From Hirudo medicinalis (Eukaryota; Annelida; Clitellata; Hirudinida; Hirudinidae): DNA of 64,000 bases. The stretch lies in contig MPNW01000464.1 in NCBI GenBank assembly GCA_011800805.1, positions 23,426 to 87,425 on the forward strand. The letters run 5' to 3'. A model generated the notes under the pieces. It made no database searches, had not been told where the DNA came from, and saw only the letters and a list, made by a program, of their open reading frames with translations. Made by a program: the position numbers and the translations under genes. Positions 22,101 through 32,100 of this stretch are shown in pieces. Positions within the stretch are counted from its first letter, which is position 1. Every line of letters begins with the position of its first letter.

Positions 22101-25100
22101 AACTCTCGCTCTAACAGCTCTCAACTTTAACTCGACACCAATCACTCTCAACAACTCTCACTCTCAACTCCAAACCGAACAACTCCAACAACTCTCGCTC
22201 TCAACTCCAACAAACTCTACGCGCTCCACACATACACNAAATACAGCCAATCATGCTATCGCGCGGTCCCAGGCAGACGATTAAAACACATCACACGGCC
22301 TCATCACGCACACACATCCCTCCGCGCATATAAACAAAATTTAAAAATGTCAGAACCCTGACAAATATATATATATTTTATTAAACAACAGAATTAAAAT
22401 AATCTATTACAAGCAAAGTAACAGAAGCGGGAGAAATCTCTTCGAACCAAACTAACAAAAACTCACTCGATCACCACTCTACAACTCTCCACAACTCTCC
22501 CAATCTCGCCTCCAACACTCCTCGTCTGCTTTATACGCTTCAGCATCTAGCTCCCTCGCGCGCTTCTCCCATGCAAGCATACTCGTCTGCCTAGCTCTTT
22601 TATATACTTAGTCCGATGAAAATCGCGACGCGTGCTCAAACGACACAAGCCAGACAACCAATCAGAGCGCAACGCATTAAGCAGGCAGATGATGTTTGCC
22701 AGAACACCTAATTTGCATAATATTTGCATCTGACAAGTTTAAACGAATGTCGTCTTTATTAAGGTCGCGCCACAAACTATGAAATAAATGAAATAAGCAC
22801 ACTGTGCACACTGTAAGCACATTGATGTTAAATAACCCACAAAACAGTCAGGGACTCACAACCCTGACATACCTTCCCCCTCAAAGTCGGTAACAAGCAT
22901 CTTTCTTTCAACTCCTCCTCTCAGCTATCTTGGCTTGGGCATGCTGGAGACTCTTGAATCTGATCCTCCTACGAAATGACCAGCAGCTCCCTCGATGACC
23001 TGCAATAAAACTTATCCAACCCATAGATCTCGTTTCGTACGATTGCCTTCAAAGAAATAAAGACCTATGCGAGAACGAATCCCCTTGTTAAATAAATTAA
23101 GTTCTTTACCCTCTAATGGAAGAAATTATGACAGATGCTCCGTGGGCCGGCAATAGTGATGCGAGGCCGCATACCCGCCAAACTATAACATAGTCTGGCC
23201 ATCAAAGAACCTTGTCTGGTATGGACGGGGTTTGTCCAAACTAATTGAATAATTAACCAAAAGGATCTGTGCCAAAAGGAATGAAACACCAAAAAGACAG
23301 TTTTTTTTCCTTTTAGCTACAGCACTTACACTGGGTAACTCCTTAACCGACTGCGATGCCACTTTAATTTTATTATTTTTTATCAAAACTTTGATCTATA
23401 CATAGCAAATGGAGCATTCACTTCAGTAAATTTGTAAACCCTACTTTTAAGACACCGGTAATTGTCTCGACTATTCTAGATGCACCTGGATGTCCTAGTC
23501 GGAATTTATCGGTGGTATGGGAAATGTCATAAAGATTTGTAATAGGATATCTCACATCACTTACGCATATCATATCACGAACGTAAGATATAAGCCACCG
23601 GCCACCGGAAAAGATGAGCAACCACTACTACATGTCTTTGATGCTATTTTTCACCACTGAGCATGGGATCTTTCCTGTCCAGGAAATAATTTTTATTACA
23701 GGACTCACAAAGGCTGATTATTATAGTAAGGCTCTACATAAATGGTTTCACAACTTGCTTATATAATAAAAGTACTGATATTTTACGTTATTATAGATGG
23801 GTTCTGGAAAGAGACTTAATGATATTGAAAAAGGACAAATAAAGACCTTTAAAGGTTTGAATTTGTCAATTTCAGAGATTTCTAGGAGGGTTAATCGCTC
23901 TAGCAAGGTTATAAGTCGTTATTTGAATGTTCCTGAAAGTTATGGAACAAAACGTTTTCCAGGAAGACCTCAGAAACTTACTGAACGTCAGAGACGAGTT
24001 GTCATCCGCAAAGCTTCCAAGAAGTCTAGCTCAACAAGAAACTTAAAATAAAATAAATTTGGAGTTAAGTCGATCGACCATATTCAAGTGCCTTCAGAGG
24101 AGTGGTTTTTTGAAGTCTGTTAAGCGTCATCACAAACCACATCTAACGGAGGATCACGGGAAGATCCGACTAAACTGGGCAAAGAGATGGTGGATTCTGA
24201 GATGAACTGGGACTCTGTTATTTTTTCTGATGAAAAGAAATTGAATTTGGATGGACCAGATGGCTTTGAATATTATTGGCACGATGTCAGAGGGCCCCAA
24301 AAAACATTTTTTAAAAGGAATTATTTTCAGACATTGAAAACGTATGAGGATTGCTTACTAGGAAGGTATACTCCAATGGGAAACAATATTCCAGCGTTCA
24401 GGGACTGAAAGATGCTTTGAGTGAGGCCTGGAAGGAACTGGATGAAAAAAGCTTGAAACCTTTCCTGGATTCATTAAAAATAGAAATCGGGAGCTAATTA
24501 TTAAGAAAGGAGATAAGATAAATTATTGATTTTCATATAAATTATAATTTATAGATTTGATTTTAATAAATATGAAAATGTATGCTTCCTGCTGATTCTG
24601 GATGGTTTATGTTATTTTGGGTATTATCAGTTTTTCGTGAAATTCGCACAAAATATTAGTCTGAGTTCAATAAATTTGATAAGTATGTAAATCGAATGTG
24701 TTTCAGAACATAGTACAAAAACTGGTCTGTGAAAATCCAGTACATCAAAAAACGTAACTGGGCCAAAATTATGAAACGCACTGCATAGTTAAACTTCGGT
24801 GGCTACTGCATCTCTTCGGACTCTTTGGGCTATTGGGAGAAATTCAAACGTAGGAATGGGGATAATGGGAACATTAGGGACATGTTTCCTCTTTAGAAAT
24901 GGAGCCCTCAGTTGGCCCATCTTTTAGGTTTCATATAAAGAACGAACTCGATTATCCATATCAAAAATCCAAAAACTCATTTGAATACACTGTCGCGAAG
25001 ATTTCGAAGCTATGTGTCCCGCATGGAGTGCCACACACCTCATCTAAAGCATGACAAGAATTCTGAAGTTTGAATTAGTAACTAATGTTCAGGCAAACAG

Positions 25101-28100
25101 AATTGTTTGACCCCATGAAGTCTCACGACGATAGATTACATCTACAAATAAGTCTTTCTAATTTTGCCCAACTATTCGCGCAACGGGATTAAACGATGAC
25201 TTAACCGCTGTTTGAATGATAACAGTTGGAAAATTAAAGTCCTCTTGTAAATAGTGTCCAACGACGCCATAGCTGTGTCAACATTCGCTTGTACCATCTA
25301 CGACAACCTCCTGGGAATATGCTTTGAACAAAGCAAAACCAAAATTATCATCCTCGGATGAATTTAACGACAACTTCTTGTCATCCGAGTCTGGTGTTAA
25401 AGTTAACCCTAACTCGTTCCCCGGATTCACAACTGCACTCAATTTTGCGCTGGTTTCATCAATAACATTGGGAAGTACAATGTCTTATTTTATTTTATTA
25501 CTGTAACGGTGGTAAGGGACGCGGCCTCCACTCCTCTTCTCGCCCCGAATTCGCAGATATCAATTGAACTTTGACAACTGGTAAACTAGAATTCACTTGA
25601 GTACAGGGTTCGTCGGCGTGACAGGGATGACATGACTCGTTCGTCCGATCTACGTCGACCTCCTTAGAAATCAATTAGGGGACTGGGACTATTTTCAAAC
25701 AATGTACCAAATAAAGACTCATCCTCATTAACCGGGTCTAATAGTAAAGACATTTTTCCGACTCACAATTGTACTAGACGCTCCGCGGGTAATAGTAGTG
25801 TTGTGCAGGCTGTAGCGACAGCGGCATTGACGACGAAGACGAGTTCGTTACAAAGTTTATTTACAACAACGGCAACAATGCTCCGACTGACAACATAACT
25901 GCTGGAGTAGCAGCGTAGCGACGTAGCGGGAAGAGTAGGAGAGAGAAGGGAAGAATGCCCTGACTTAGCTTCTTAAATAGCCAGTCAGGACAAAGGAGGA
26001 TGTCCACAAACAAAGGATGCGCGCCTGGTAAGTCATCGCTGATAGGGTTAGGATCAGCACGTGATTATGATGGATGTGCGATCCTACAAGGCTCATAAAG
26101 AAATGCCTATAAGCAGAACATATTAAGTTACAATATTAAGAATAATGATTCCGCTACTGTAAGTGTTATAATTACCGGCCCACCCAAATTCAATACTATT
26201 GTAAACAAAACCTTTAAGGGGCGATATTTTCTCCCACTCTGGGACATACGAACAACCACGCAGTCTCTACTCTCTGTGGTTGATCATAAATACCCGACGC
26301 ATCAATCTGCTCTTGTGGTTTGATCACTAATGATTTTACTAAGTCTTCTCTAACATACCTTGACCCCACTACCAACTAACGCTGAAAGTAGTCGTCGATC
26401 TACGATGATGTTTTTATAAGACCTAGTATGGAATTCCTTAACGTCTATGACTGCATTACTAGTCAAATCAGAAACCTTAGTGATGCCAATACCATTCGTC
26501 GGGATTTTATTATTAAAAAGAATGGTACAGCAACCTACTCGAGAAGTTTTAACGGGTGAGAGAAGGTTTCTGCATCGTGCAGTATTTCCTCAAATGTCCT
26601 TTCTCATGGTGTAACTTCGATTTAATCAACCATGCCCCACGTTCTAACTTTAATTCGCTTAACTCTTTGTTTCTTCCTCTAATTTTGGTTTTCGAAACTC
26701 TAAATTAATCTCTCAAAACGCCAAACTAATTTGCCTACCCTGCTCCTGCAAATCACTTATCCTAGCTTCTACATCCAATAGTTCAAGACGCTTGGCTTCC
26801 TTTTGATCTAATTATCGATGGACAAATTTAGGTACTCTACGCCTGGTACCCTGGACCAATCTAAGCTTATCATATCGCGACTTGTGCTAGTTTCTTTAGC
26901 CATAATCGAAATTGAAGCTTATAACAAAATTGGCGAACGAATTGATCTACCTTTGGGTGGATAGATGAAAGCTGCGAAGGTCGATTCATTTGGATGCGTC
27001 GCTGATCTCCCTTGAAATGGTCGAAAGATGATTCGTTTAATCTCGTCTCTGTACCCATCTTCGATCTTCATTCTCAATAATCGATCTCACTTCTGACACA
27101 GATAATGTCACAATTTTCTCTCTCCCGAGTTGCGACAAGTTTAAGATCGAAGGAGTTCGATGAAATATAATGCAATATATACAAAATGTATTAAACACCA
27201 AAGCGAAATAAGCAAACAAGATTAACAGAACAAAATACGAGCGGCGAAATCTTAAACAGATCAAACGAATAATCAACAACACCCCAATCACCAATCTATA
27301 ACTCTATTAACACACCGTCTCCCACACCGGTGCTTTAAAAACCACACTACTCGTCCGCTCTCTTTGCGCTTCTCTCGTACAAACCTCCAGAGCACATTTT
27401 CCAATACGGAGTTTTGAGATTAAAATCTCCTTCCTCCTTGAGGCACATTGGAACTTGCTCTTTGTCGATAAGAGTTTCTCTATAGTTTTGTAGTGTTGGC
27501 TTCGTGGGTCAGCGCCCCATTTGCTTTGTCACTGTTTGATGATGTTGCGGGCCATGAACCTTTTGACATCCTTGATGGACGCTGGTATTCAGCGGTCTAT
27601 CTGTTCCCTGGTAGTGGCGGCTTTTGCATCAGCTTTCTCATTGCCAGGGATTCCAACGTGGGCAGGGACCCAAATGAGTGTGACCTTTCTGCCGCTTTCT
27701 TCTATTTCTGAAATTATGTTAAGAGTTTTATTTAATATCTCGGTCAATATGATTGCAATCCTTTAGTGCCTCTAGGGCGCTAAGGGCATCGCTCAAAATG
27801 ACTATATCGAAGGTCTCCCCCTGATAGGAGTCCTTCACGTGAACCAGACAGTCCTCAATGGCTGCTAGTTCAGTGAAACTTATACAGCTGTGATTTGATG
27901 TCCTGAGGCTTATGTTCACGTTTTTCTTCGGGATATATATCCTGATTCCAGCCTTGTTGTCTGTAGTCTTCGAGGCGTCCGTGTAACAGAGGAGACTTTC
28001 CTGGAGATCCTCTACATCTCTCTTGCTACCAGCATCCTCAGAGGGTGAGACCAACTTATTCTTGCGTCCAGGACGCAACCATGACAACTATGTAGCAACT

Positions 28101-28906
28101 CAGGTTTTTTTTTTTAAAAGTTGTGACTGGTTGAAGCAGTAGTAGTTTATCCCATCCTAATATATAGCCCTTTCGTTTCATGCTTTTGGAGGTTTTTTAT
28201 TGGAAAGTACTCCAACAACCTAACCATTGTGCTGCTTGCCAGGGAGTCTTGCGGAGGCGCAAGCTGGGTTGCGAACCCACCATACATGAAGAACGCCGCT
28301 TTTTAATACAAAACTCTTAACTAGCCTGCTATTCGAACCTATCGAACAACTTCCAGAAACTTCAAAAAGTAAATATTTTGCAAATTTGTAGCACTGCCCT
28401 CACCAACACTCCTCAAACATATAAAATGACCGCTGGTCAGCATTATTAGACGCAATTTTATCCACCACTTTATTTTAGGAGCGCCTCAAATATTTCGTCA
28501 TATAGGCCGAGATGTCCCATCTTGGCCGTAACAAGAGATGAACAAACCGCCAGACAACTCAGGCTACTGAGAGGAATAGTGCCTATTTGGTTTAAAGGTT
28601 CAAATTTGTTTTATTGAAGCTAATGTACTAAAATTGTTAATTTGTAATGGTAGTGACTATTGTCTCCAAACACTTAAAGCATTTATTATACTTGTAGCTG
28701 AGAGTAAACTTTAATGCAATCTCAAACCAGGTCCAAAGGCAAATCCTTTTGAAAAAGATGTTGAATCCCGCATTCAACACGCACTTAAAGTGGGTGAGCA
28801 GAAGAATTTGATTAACATCAATAACTTCGTGGTTATTGTTCACGGCAGCAAACCCAGCTCAAACAGTACAGACAGTGTAAGAATCATCCAATATGCCAGG
28901 AAATAA
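7172..28906 (+). CDS. PK: pyruvate kinase (twelve exons, complete)
   Basis: Converts phosphoenolpyruvate and ADP to pyruvate and ATP in the cytosol (glycolysis). Exons by frame and splice sites: 7172-7216, 7353-7515, 14208-14299, 17024-17137, 17324-17501, 17659-17801, 17968-18095, 18484-18634, 18731-18883, 20935-21101, 28479-28597, 28731-28906. They sum to 1,629 bases, about 542 aa, close to animal PK (about 530). Conserved blocks in order: [42 protein letters not shown] (catalytic Lys and metal-binding Glu), [43 protein letters not shown], and a C-terminal domain ending at TAA 28,904. The active-site residues known for the family are present. The PK signature differs from the usual pattern at three positions (F after IKI, C after KIE, C at the end of EAC). 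Exon 5 needs a GC donor at 17,502. Exon 1 (15 codons) is the least certain. Introns 2 and 10 are packed with transposons. Confidence 0.95.
7837..8579 (+). mobile_element. solo LTR (family 1, copy a), with assembly gap inside
   Basis: Begins TGTCAGGTTCTAACTCC and ends TCAGATCCCTGACA, so TG...CA ends. Flanking bases AACTG (left) and AGCTG (right) are a near-perfect 5-bp target duplication. The same sequence recurs at 21,862-22,363 with an exact target duplication. No internal region or second LTR is present. It sits in PK intron 2. The body is rich in CT/CA runs (CTCTCAACTCCAAC-like) that are locally repetitive. Superfamily not determined; the ends resemble the older LTR at 21,782. Confidence 0.85.
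8066..8140. other. assembly gap of 75 N
   Basis: Run of N inside the solo LTR. The 101 bases before it (7,965-8,065) and the 101 bases after it (8,141-8,241) are identical, so the gap probably joins two overlapping contig ends. Confidence 0.95.
8580..9204. other. PK intron 2, AT-rich, nothing recognised
   Basis: No coding frame, no repeat partner elsewhere in the window that I could see. Confidence 0.4.
9205..11030 (-). mobile_element. R2-like LINE fragment A (RT thumb remnant, zinc knuckle, restriction-like endonuclease, 3' UTR)
   Basis: Minus-strand 3' half of a non-LTR retrotransposon. Region 9,855-10,406 encodes [20 protein letters not shown], a [17 protein letters not shown] knuckle, [11 protein letters not shown], then [15 protein letters not shown]. 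Region 9,595-9,861 continues with [15 protein letters not shown]. The RPE(D)-x12-E layout after a CCHC knuckle is that of the restriction-like endonuclease at the C-terminus of R2/NeSL-type elements. Degenerate RT-thumb sequence continues up to about 11,030. The 3' UTR (9,205-9,594) is shared with fragment C at 15,037. A frameshift at 9,855-9,861 splits the endonuclease; the RT core is absent. Confidence 0.8.
11050..11760 (+). pseudogene. hAT-like transposase, left part
   Basis: Frameshifted plus-strand frames encode [30 protein letters not shown] and [16 protein letters not shown]. The DxxxxMVKxR / [10 protein letters not shown] block is the central catalytic region of DUF659/hAT-type transposases. 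Several stops and shifts. The gene is interrupted at about 11,760 by an R2-like fragment and seems to resume at about 12,870. In PK intron 2. Confidence 0.65.
11760..12870 (+). mobile_element. R2-like LINE fragment B inserted in the hAT remnant
   Basis: Plus strand. Starts with the segment [20 protein letters not shown], which aligns with VAEQRIPTVSKETMKSIGRV of fragment E (62,335-62,661). It continues through RT thumb ([25 protein letters not shown] in broken frames) and [21 protein letters not shown] to [20 protein letters not shown] and [14 protein letters not shown], the endonuclease block. The zinc-knuckle block is deleted (the frame passes from INRYT to RHNQVLK). The catalytic PD is replaced by PY, so the endonuclease is dead. 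Downstream is a non-coding tail with a perfect hairpin at about 12,787-12,806 (ACCCGG, 7-base loop, CCGGGT). Confidence 0.75.
12870..13265 (+). pseudogene. hAT-like remnant, right part
   Basis: Open stretches ([43 protein letters not shown]) with stops between them. Assigned to the same hAT remnant as 11,050-11,760 mainly by position on the far side of the R2-like insert. Family assignment of this part is weak. Confidence 0.35.
13266..14207. other. PK intron 2, distal part
   Basis: AT-rich, no coding frame or repeat recognised. Confidence 0.4.
15037..15888 (-). mobile_element. R2-like LINE fragment C (endonuclease end and 3' UTR)
   Basis: Minus strand 15,601-15,888 encodes [39 protein letters not shown] and a C-terminal stretch rich in Gly and basic residues, collinear with fragment A. 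The 3' UTR matches that of fragment A (for example AAACTCCTAC...GACAGGGAATCATCGAACG and GAAGCGGCCGCC). It is split by a SINE at 15,227-15,422. 5' truncated, as usual for LINE copies. In PK intron 3. Confidence 0.75.
15227..15422 (+). mobile_element. tRNA-derived SINE, copy A
   Basis: Starts GGGGTGCAAGTGGTTCAGAG (A-box region) and has a B-box-like GTTCGAAACCC at about 15,298-15,308. Then follow the family's GCGCCCCTGGGAGC block and two CTATATAAAT tail motifs. Flanked by TTTACTT on both sides. Fragment A of the R2-like family has the same UTR without this insert (GCGGCCGCCCTCACTTTGAAAATTA at 9,443), which acts as an empty site. Confidence 0.85.
15889..17023. other. PK intron 3, remainder
   Basis: No gene recognised. 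A minus-strand frame near 16,573-16,640 ends with [12 protein letters not shown], a C-x2-C...W-x3-C pattern like a PHD/zinc finger seen in some LINE first ORFs, but it is too short to assign. 15,900-16,240 has weak, broken LINE-like coding on the minus strand. Confidence 0.3.
18884..19680. other. PK intron 9, left part
   Basis: Includes a G/C-richer block at 18,965-19,300 with broken minus-strand coding (possibly N-terminal LINE sequence) and a (ATT)n run at about 19,557-19,585. Nothing firm. Confidence 0.3.
19690..20600 (-). mobile_element. R2-like LINE fragment F (RT C-terminal region)
   Basis: Minus-strand frame 20,370-20,555 encodes [20 protein letters not shown] followed by [13 protein letters not shown], the block that follows the RT domain in R2 elements (the usual family pattern is FFHA...DGGLGIP.LR). 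Downstream sequence to about 19,690 is degenerate. Belongs to a different R2-type lineage from fragments A to E as far as the short overlap shows. Lies in PK intron 9. Confidence 0.6.
21215..21343 (+). mobile_element. Tc1-like 3' end remnant (copy 2)
   Basis: AATAACTTTTGAAGCACTA, TTTGAGTAATTTTCA and GGGTACTTTCTATCTATC...GGGCTGGGTGTA match the 3' end of the copy at 44,164-45,367 and the remnant at 51,290. No transposase left. PK intron 10. Confidence 0.75.
21782..22869 (-). repeat. 3' LTR of LTR retrotransposon X (split by solo LTR)
   Basis: Starts TGTCACAACTTTCTCTCCCG and ends ...CAACCCTGACA on the plus strand. The left 80 bases and the right 501 bases are separated by the solo LTR at 21,862-22,363 and its target duplication. 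It matches the LTR that starts at 27,106 (GAGTTGCGACAAnTTnAAGATC and the following 250 bases). Immediately right of it, 22,871-22,882 in reverse complement is GAGGGGGAAGGT, a polypurine tract, which fixes the element's minus orientation. Confidence 0.85.
21862..22363 (+). mobile_element. solo LTR (family 1, copy b) nested in the LTR of element X
   Basis: TGTCAGGTCCTAATTCC...CAGAACCCTGACA, flanked on both sides by AATAT (21,857-21,861 and 22,364-22,368), an exact 5-bp target duplication. Same family as 7,837-8,579. A single N at 22,238 replaces about 90 bases present in copy a, so the assembly has collapsed a repetitive segment here. Confidence 0.92.
23735..24787 (+). mobile_element. Tc1/Tc3-like transposon nested in element X
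   Basis: Frame 23,797-24,051 encodes an N-terminal double HTH ([20 protein letters not shown], then [20 protein letters not shown], and a [14 protein letters not shown] linker). After a shift, 24,187-24,408 carries [16 protein letters not shown] (first catalytic Asp) and YYWHD, then the frame jumps to the end of the gene. The middle, with the other catalytic acidic residues, is deleted. Terminal repeats pair imperfectly (AAATGGTTTCACAACTTG left; CCAAAATTATGAAACGCAC right), with TA at both ends. Related to, but distinct from, the family at 44,164. Confidence 0.75.
24788..26182 (-). mobile_element. LTR retrotransposon Y, 5' LTR and gag start
   Basis: A minus-strand LTR at about 25,799-26,182 ends in GCCTGCACAACA. 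On that strand it has a TATA-like CTATTTAAG at about 25,975 and AATAAA at about 25,857, as expected for U3-R. Just downstream an open frame starts at about 25,750 ([18 protein letters not shown]), plausibly gag, and continues in broken frames to about 25,320. The rest of the element is missing. It interrupts element X between protease and integrase. The outer LTR boundary is uncertain. Confidence 0.55.
27106..27375 (-). repeat. 5' LTR of element X, truncated
   Basis: Starts TGTCACAATTTTCTCTCTCC on the plus strand and matches the LTR at 21,782-22,869 with moderate divergence up to about 27,375, where LINE sequence begins. The candidate primer-binding region follows to the left (27,080-27,105). 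Confidence 0.75.
27376..28100 (-). mobile_element. LINE fragment with RNase H domain
   Basis: Minus strand 27,728-28,087 encodes [10 protein letters not shown]...[19 protein letters not shown] and [16 protein letters not shown], the D...E...D layout of the RNase H domain in I/R1-type LINEs. It continues in another frame with [20 protein letters not shown] at about 27,640-27,700. 5' truncated at about 28,100 next to a T-run. It has destroyed part of the 5' LTR of element X. Confidence 0.8.
28228..28295 (-). mobile_element. degenerate SINE-like fragment
   Basis: In reverse complement reads GGTGGGTTCGCAACCCAGCTTGCGCC, resembling the B-box segment of the SINE family. A-box and tail not clear. 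Confidence 0.4.
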
Positions 28907-28907
28907 A
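28902..28907 (+). promoter_or_regulatory. AATAAA overlapping the PK stop codon
   Basis: The hexamer AATAAA overlaps the TAA stop at 28,904-28,906. If used, the 3' UTR would be extremely short. No other strong signal was noted before CC2D2A's 3' end at 29,132. Confidence 0.35.
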
Positions 28908-29131
28908 ACTTTTCACATTTTCTTCAAATAATGATTTGCACCTATCCATTATCAATGATATATTATAAAACATAAATTTCCAACAGCTTTAACGTGACAC
29001 TCAGCCATGTATTTGTGATTCCAAATTTAAAAAAAAAGTGAAATACAAATAAATTTGTAAACACCACAGCAAAACCGTTCGTAAACCAAAAAATTAAAAT
29101 ATGTTGAGAGTGAATCTGAAGTTGTGATAAA

Positions 29132-32100
29132 TTAACGCTTTTTGATAAGTGAAGCAATATAAATCCAAACAGACATCACACAGCCTGGAAATGGATTAAT
29201 GTGAACAGCAATGGCAAATTCCACATCATTGGCATTAATATCATAAAATCTTGTTGAATGTATGACATCTAATATCTCCTTGATACCTATGTAAGGAATA
29301 TTCAAGGGAAACCCAGACACCTAGGAGCAAAATTAATTTTGATGAAGACATAAATATATGAATAAAAATATAGTTCATTAACAACAGGCTCTCACAGAGT
29401 AGGAACTTAAATCATTTTCCAATTCTTTGGAGTGGCACTCGCTTATTTCTTTGCCCCACTGCTCTTCCAATCTAAAAAACAAAATTGAATCTTGAAAAAT
29501 AACTAATTTTCCCAATGTTTCAGTTATTTACTCATTAAAGTCATTTCAAACTATGCAGAAGTTAATTATTGAAATGATTGCAAATTATTATTTTTCAAAT
29601 CAAACTAGACCAGAGGTCAGCAAAACACAGATTGCAAGCCACAAAATCTGAAAGTAAGTTTCTTTTTCAGTTTAGATACAATACATTTCTGGTTGACAAG
29701 AAAAAAGGAATCATAGATAATTATAATTTTAGCTAAATAAGTTCCAAACAAAATTTATACTTGACAAACACATAAGGCTCTTCAAAGGCTTGCCAGTGCC
29801 TGAACCATTTTTTGACACAGACAAAATTTAGGCAAAAACTTCACCTTGCTAAAAGCTTCCTAAATATTTGGATGCAATATCTGTTCCATCTAGTTATATA
29901 ATTTTTTCTCCACATTGAGACATTTTTACGAATTTCACTCTCAATTAGTTCTTGCAGATTTTTAATTTTTTCATTGTCAAAATTGATGTATTCCAATGCA
30001 TCAGGCTAAAACAAAAGTAATTCTCAAAATATATCGGGAAACCTCTTTTAAAATGTATAACAAAACAAATAAAATTGTATCAAGACACAACATACAAATA
30101 TAAGACTATGCTTATAGTATAATGGCTCAATATTTTCATTTAAATATGTTTTGTTAAAATAAGCTAAACATTTGGAGTATGCAGCTTTCTCAGTTATATG
30201 CTTGCACTGTTTTAAGTACGAATATTAAAAACTACAAATGTAGATTTAGTGACAAAGTTTTTTCATACTTAAAACAGTGCAAACGTATAACTGAGAAAGC
30301 TGTATCCTCCAAATGGCGAGCATATTGTAACAAAACATGTTTAAATGAATAATAAGACTATGCACATATTTATGCCGACTTCCCAAAACGAGTAAATAAG
30401 TGAAGTCTACATAAAAATAGAAAATGTTTTCATTTTGTTTGAGCTTTAATATGCTTTAAATAATATGCTGTAAATAAATATATTAAATATTAATTTAAAA
30501 AATTTAAATTTAATTAAATGTTGCCAATCCTCATCATGAAACAGACTAACCTAACATAATTAGTTTGACAAATAAATTCTCACATAAAATATTCTACTTC
30601 AAACCAAGCAATTCTGGGTAGAACAGCTAGTAGAACTATAAAAAAAAGATGATTCCAATAACAAAATTGCTACTTACTTGAACTGAGCTTAAGTTTGGAT
30701 AGGGAAATTTATTATTGAACAGAGGCCTCCACTTTGAAGTATCATCAAAATTAAAGCTCAGCTGATTTGATCTGTCTGAACCTTGAGTATTTCCCCAAAT
30801 CTACAAGACCAAAAAATCAAACTATAAAGAAATGTATAAGCCTTTTTGCTTCAAAAAACTTTGATGACTATCATTTACTAACTTTAAAAAAATTAAAACC
30901 TCCAAGATATGGGTGGGCAAACTAAGTTCATTAAAGAGTTTTATGTGGCTGTAGGTGCAACCAACAGTTTTCCAAGAGTTTAACTTTCCATAACTTGAAT
31001 GTTCGGTATTCTTAATTTGTAATTAACTACCTTATACTTTTTATACTTTTATTATTTTATATTATTTTATTATTATACTTTTTTTATTATTATACTAAGT
31101 TATAATTGTATTTTTAGCCTTGTTATCACTTTAACTTTAACTTGTCCTAATTTTAAGTTGCTTAGAAGTTAATTTTCAAGTTTTTTTTTTTTAACTGAAA
31201 AACAAATCAGCCAAGGCCAAACGGTCCAAAAATTGATAAAACAATAGTAAATAATATAAAACTTGTGATTTTTATAGGTTTTTCCAAATCCTCTTAGCTC
31301 ATTTAGCCTTTGGACCATAAGGTATGTTGAATCCCATATTGCTGAATAGTCCATTAAAGCCCCTCTTTGGCTATGCCTGACCCGTTCATGTGTCGTTACC
31401 AAAGAGTCTTACTGTTTTAACGACACTTCTAGCTTTTTGTAACAAGGAGGACATTGTGCTAATTTTACAGAGGTCTTTATAGACCAGCTGGTGTGTGCCA
31501 AACATTATTATTCTCTTTAGTTTGGTGATTTGGCACAAATTCATCTCCAGGAAATTAAATATCATTATATTCATTGTTCTCATCATCCTTCTCATTCATT
31601 TCTCCTAGCATCTTCACTGCTTTACTTATATTGCCAGCATTCTCAGTTGTTATCATTAAGACTTGTTGATCAATGTCCCAGCTTTCCATGCAATCATTTC
31701 ACTTAGTGTAAGGAACTTTCAAAATATTAAGTAGAACACGCACAGGGGAACTACTTAATCTTGAGAAGGCTGCTGATATAGTAACATTGGATCTTGAGTA
31801 AAACTTTGAAGTCCAACAATCCATTGCAATAACTATGGCTGTCACAGACTTCAAGTCATCCTTTATCTGTACAGAAATGTGGCTAGCTAGATCATCCAGC
31901 ATTCCCTCTTTCTTTCTTCCTGGCAACTCACAACTGGGATTGATCTGTCCCACAATCTTCTTGAAAAAACAATTTTCAACTATAGACCTTGGATGTGTCA
32001 ATCAGAAACATTGCTGTAATTTCATGTTTCTGAACTAAACAAAATTCCTTGATCTCTTTTGCTTGAATGGTTTCTTCAAAATATCGTCTACTGCTGCTTG

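Larger units (their letters stand above)
21782..27375 (-). mobile_element. LTR retrotransposon X, degenerate, with nested insertions
   Basis: Minus-strand order: 5' LTR starting at 27,106 (its far end cut at about 27,375 by a LINE), a gag-like start at 27,058 ([19 protein letters not shown]) with coiled-coil-like sequence near 26,750, a retropepsin-like block at about 26,410-26,220 (ALVGSGV where the family has ALVDSGA), an integrase zinc-finger block at 23,418-23,621 ([16 protein letters not shown]), a polypurine tract at 22,871-22,882, and the 3' LTR. The reverse transcriptase core was not found. The internal region is interrupted by a Tc1-like element (23,735-24,787) and part of a second LTR element (24,788-26,182). 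Many frameshifts; not functional. The pol class looks Ty3/Gypsy-like, but this rests on short blocks. It fills PK intron 10. Confidence 0.75.

Noticed and set aside
28637..28843. Minus-strand open frame opposite the last pyruvate kinase exon
   Set aside because: It is the antisense shadow of PK exon 12, which is read with high confidence on the plus strand.
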